Shown: piece by piece, positions 13,814-14,792 of the stretch | Layout: the number at the start of each line of letters is the position of its first letter | Numbering within the stretch: position 1 is the first letter of the stretch | Made by a program: the position numbers and the translations under genes | Notes under the pieces: generated by a model | Seen by the model: the letters and a program-made list of their open reading frames with translations, nothing else | Told to the model about the DNA's origin: nothing | The model's database searches: none | Assembly (NCBI GenBank): GCA_014379815.1 | Contig: JACMLA010000844.1 | Coordinates: forward strand, 1 to 14,792 | Source: Bryobacteraceae bacterium | GTDB lineage: Bacteria; Acidobacteriota; Terriglobia; Bryobacterales; Bryobacteraceae | Direction: 5' to 3' | DNA: 14,792 nucleotides

Positions 13814-14792
13814 ATGACGCGGTCCGGTCGCGCGTACGTTCTCTCGCTAGCTGCGTTCTATCTGCTCTTCCTGCTGGCACTGCTCGCTTTGCACTGGCCT
13901 TTTCTTTCCCTTCCTTATTTCTGGGATGAACTGGGCCAGTTTGTGCCAGCCGCGTTGGATATCTACACCGCAGGTGCGTGGATCCCCAAGACTACGCTGC
14001 CTAACGTTCATCCTCCTGGTGTCATGGCCTGGCTTGCTCTGGCATGGAGCGCAGCCGGCTATTCCATCGCAACAACTCGTGTCGCAATGCTGCTGGTCGC
14101 CGCCGCAGGCGTGCTTGCAACGTTTTTGTTGACGATTGAGTTATGTCGCGATCTGCCCGGGGCGCCTGCTTTTGCAGCTCCGGGACTGCTGCTTGCCTCT
14201 CCTCTGTTCTGGTCGCAATCCATGATGGCGCAACTGGACATGCCCGCGATGACGTTTACCTGTCTCGCACTCTGGCTATTTCTTCGGGGACAAATTGTAG
14301 TTTCTGCGTTGGTCTGCACTGCGCTGGTGTTGTGCAAAGAGACAAGCTTGCCCGTGCCATTTGTCTTTGCCTGCTTCCTGATCTACGAACGTCGTTATCT
14401 GGCGGCCCTCTGGTTTTTGATTCCTTTGCTGGCGCTTGGTACCTGGCTGGTGGTGCTCCATCAGGCGACTGGCCATTGGCTCGGGAACGCGGAATTCACG
14501 CATTACAACGTCGCCTTTCAGCTGCATCCAGTTCGACTGCCACTGACGGTTTTGCGCCGATTGTGGTATCTGCTTGGGGATAATCTACATTTTTTGGGAA
14601 CTGCCGCGATCATTTACGCACTCCGTAAAACGCCTGTATTCCGGACGCGGGAATGGCGTGTGGTGCTTGGAGTCGCCACGCTGCAGACCGCCGTGGTGTG
14701 TGCACTTGGGGGAGCGGCTCTGGAGCGGTATCTCCTCCCTGTGATCCCGCTGTTTTACGCTGCGGTGTCTGTAGGATTCAGCACGCTAATAC
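13814..14792 (+). CDS. GT-C (PMT/ArnT-like, GT39/GT83-type) membrane glycosyltransferase, 3' end beyond right edge
   Basis: Starting at ATG 13814 the frame stays open for 326 codons to the window edge. It is a multi-spanning inner-membrane protein; the first helix is at about residues 8-27. PYFWDELGQF (34-43) then gives the acidic D38/E39 pair in the first extracytoplasmic loop that binds the metal and sugar-lipid in GT-C enzymes. NVHPPG (64-69) is the typical next motif, and QLDMPAMTF (140-148) and LCKETSLP (173-180) mark later loops and helices. Such enzymes transfer a sugar from a polyprenyl-phosphate donor to a lipid or protein on the periplasmic face. Acceptor and donor cannot be told from this part. 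It starts 12 nt after the DUF3467 stop with only a weak ribosome-binding site, so it is likely translated from the same transcript. Confidence 0.85.
   Translation, partial: MTRSGRAYVLSLAAFYLLFLLALLALHWPFLSLPYFWDELGQFVPAALDIYTAGAWIPKTTLPNVHPPGVMAWLALAWSAAGYSIATTRVAMLLVAAAGVLATFLLTIELCRDLPGAPAFAAPGLLLASPLFWSQSMMAQLDMPAMTFTCLALWLFLRGQIVVSALVCTALVLCKETSLPVPFVFACFLIYERRYLAALWFLIPLLALGTWLVVLHQATGHWLGNAEFTHYNVAFQLHPVRLPLTVLRRLWYLLGDNLHFLGTAAIIYALRKTPVFRTREWRVVLGVATLQTAVVCALGGAALERYLLPVIPLFYAAVSVGFSTLI

Overview
The window looks like chromosomal DNA of moderately high GC from a Gram-negative-type (diderm) bacterium. It has a secreted Omp85-like barrel, several Sec signal peptides, TatA, HU and RecA. 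The style of the secreted proteins and the repertoire (DUF2760/Hsp70 trio, secreted kinase-like proteins, DUF3467 protein) suggest Acidobacteriota, perhaps the Bryobacter/Solibacter group. That placement is recalled family resemblance, not a computed result. I see no insertion sequence, phage gene or CRISPR array.

Layout. Positions 1-4014 (minus strand) hold a compact three-gene operon read right to left: a DUF2760 protein, an Hsp70-family ATPase and a second Hsp70-family ATPase that runs off the left edge. All three appear to use non-ATG starts, and the genes abut or overlap. A short divergent promoter region (about 4015-4186) separates it from a rightward run of five genes (4187-11322). All five products carry N-terminal signal peptides: a large TPR protein, a secreted kinase-like protein, an Omp85-type outer-membrane barrel without POTRA domains, a second secreted kinase-like protein, and a purple-acid-phosphatase-type metallophosphoesterase. 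The last three genes overlap end to start, so the run is probably one envelope-directed transcription unit. Pairing two kinase-fold proteins and a phosphatase with an outer-membrane barrel is the most interesting feature here and may be an undescribed extracytoplasmic phosphorylation system.

Next, tatA (11405-11584, plus) has an excellent ribosome-binding site and a clear intrinsic terminator. It converges on an HU-family gene (11746-12069, minus), which has a near-consensus promoter and a striking 23-bp palindrome in its leader. recA (12255-13286, minus) lies upstream of HU with a hairpin between them. On the plus strand a tRNA-Val(UAC) gene (13413-13489) sits only 18 nt before a DUF3467-type small protein gene, which is followed after 12 nt by a GT-C/PMT-like membrane glycosyltransferase cut by the right edge.

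The housekeeping part (tatA, HU, recA, tRNA) is ordinary. The left Hsp70/DUF2760 operon and the secreted kinase/barrel/phosphatase cluster are the parts with unassigned biology.
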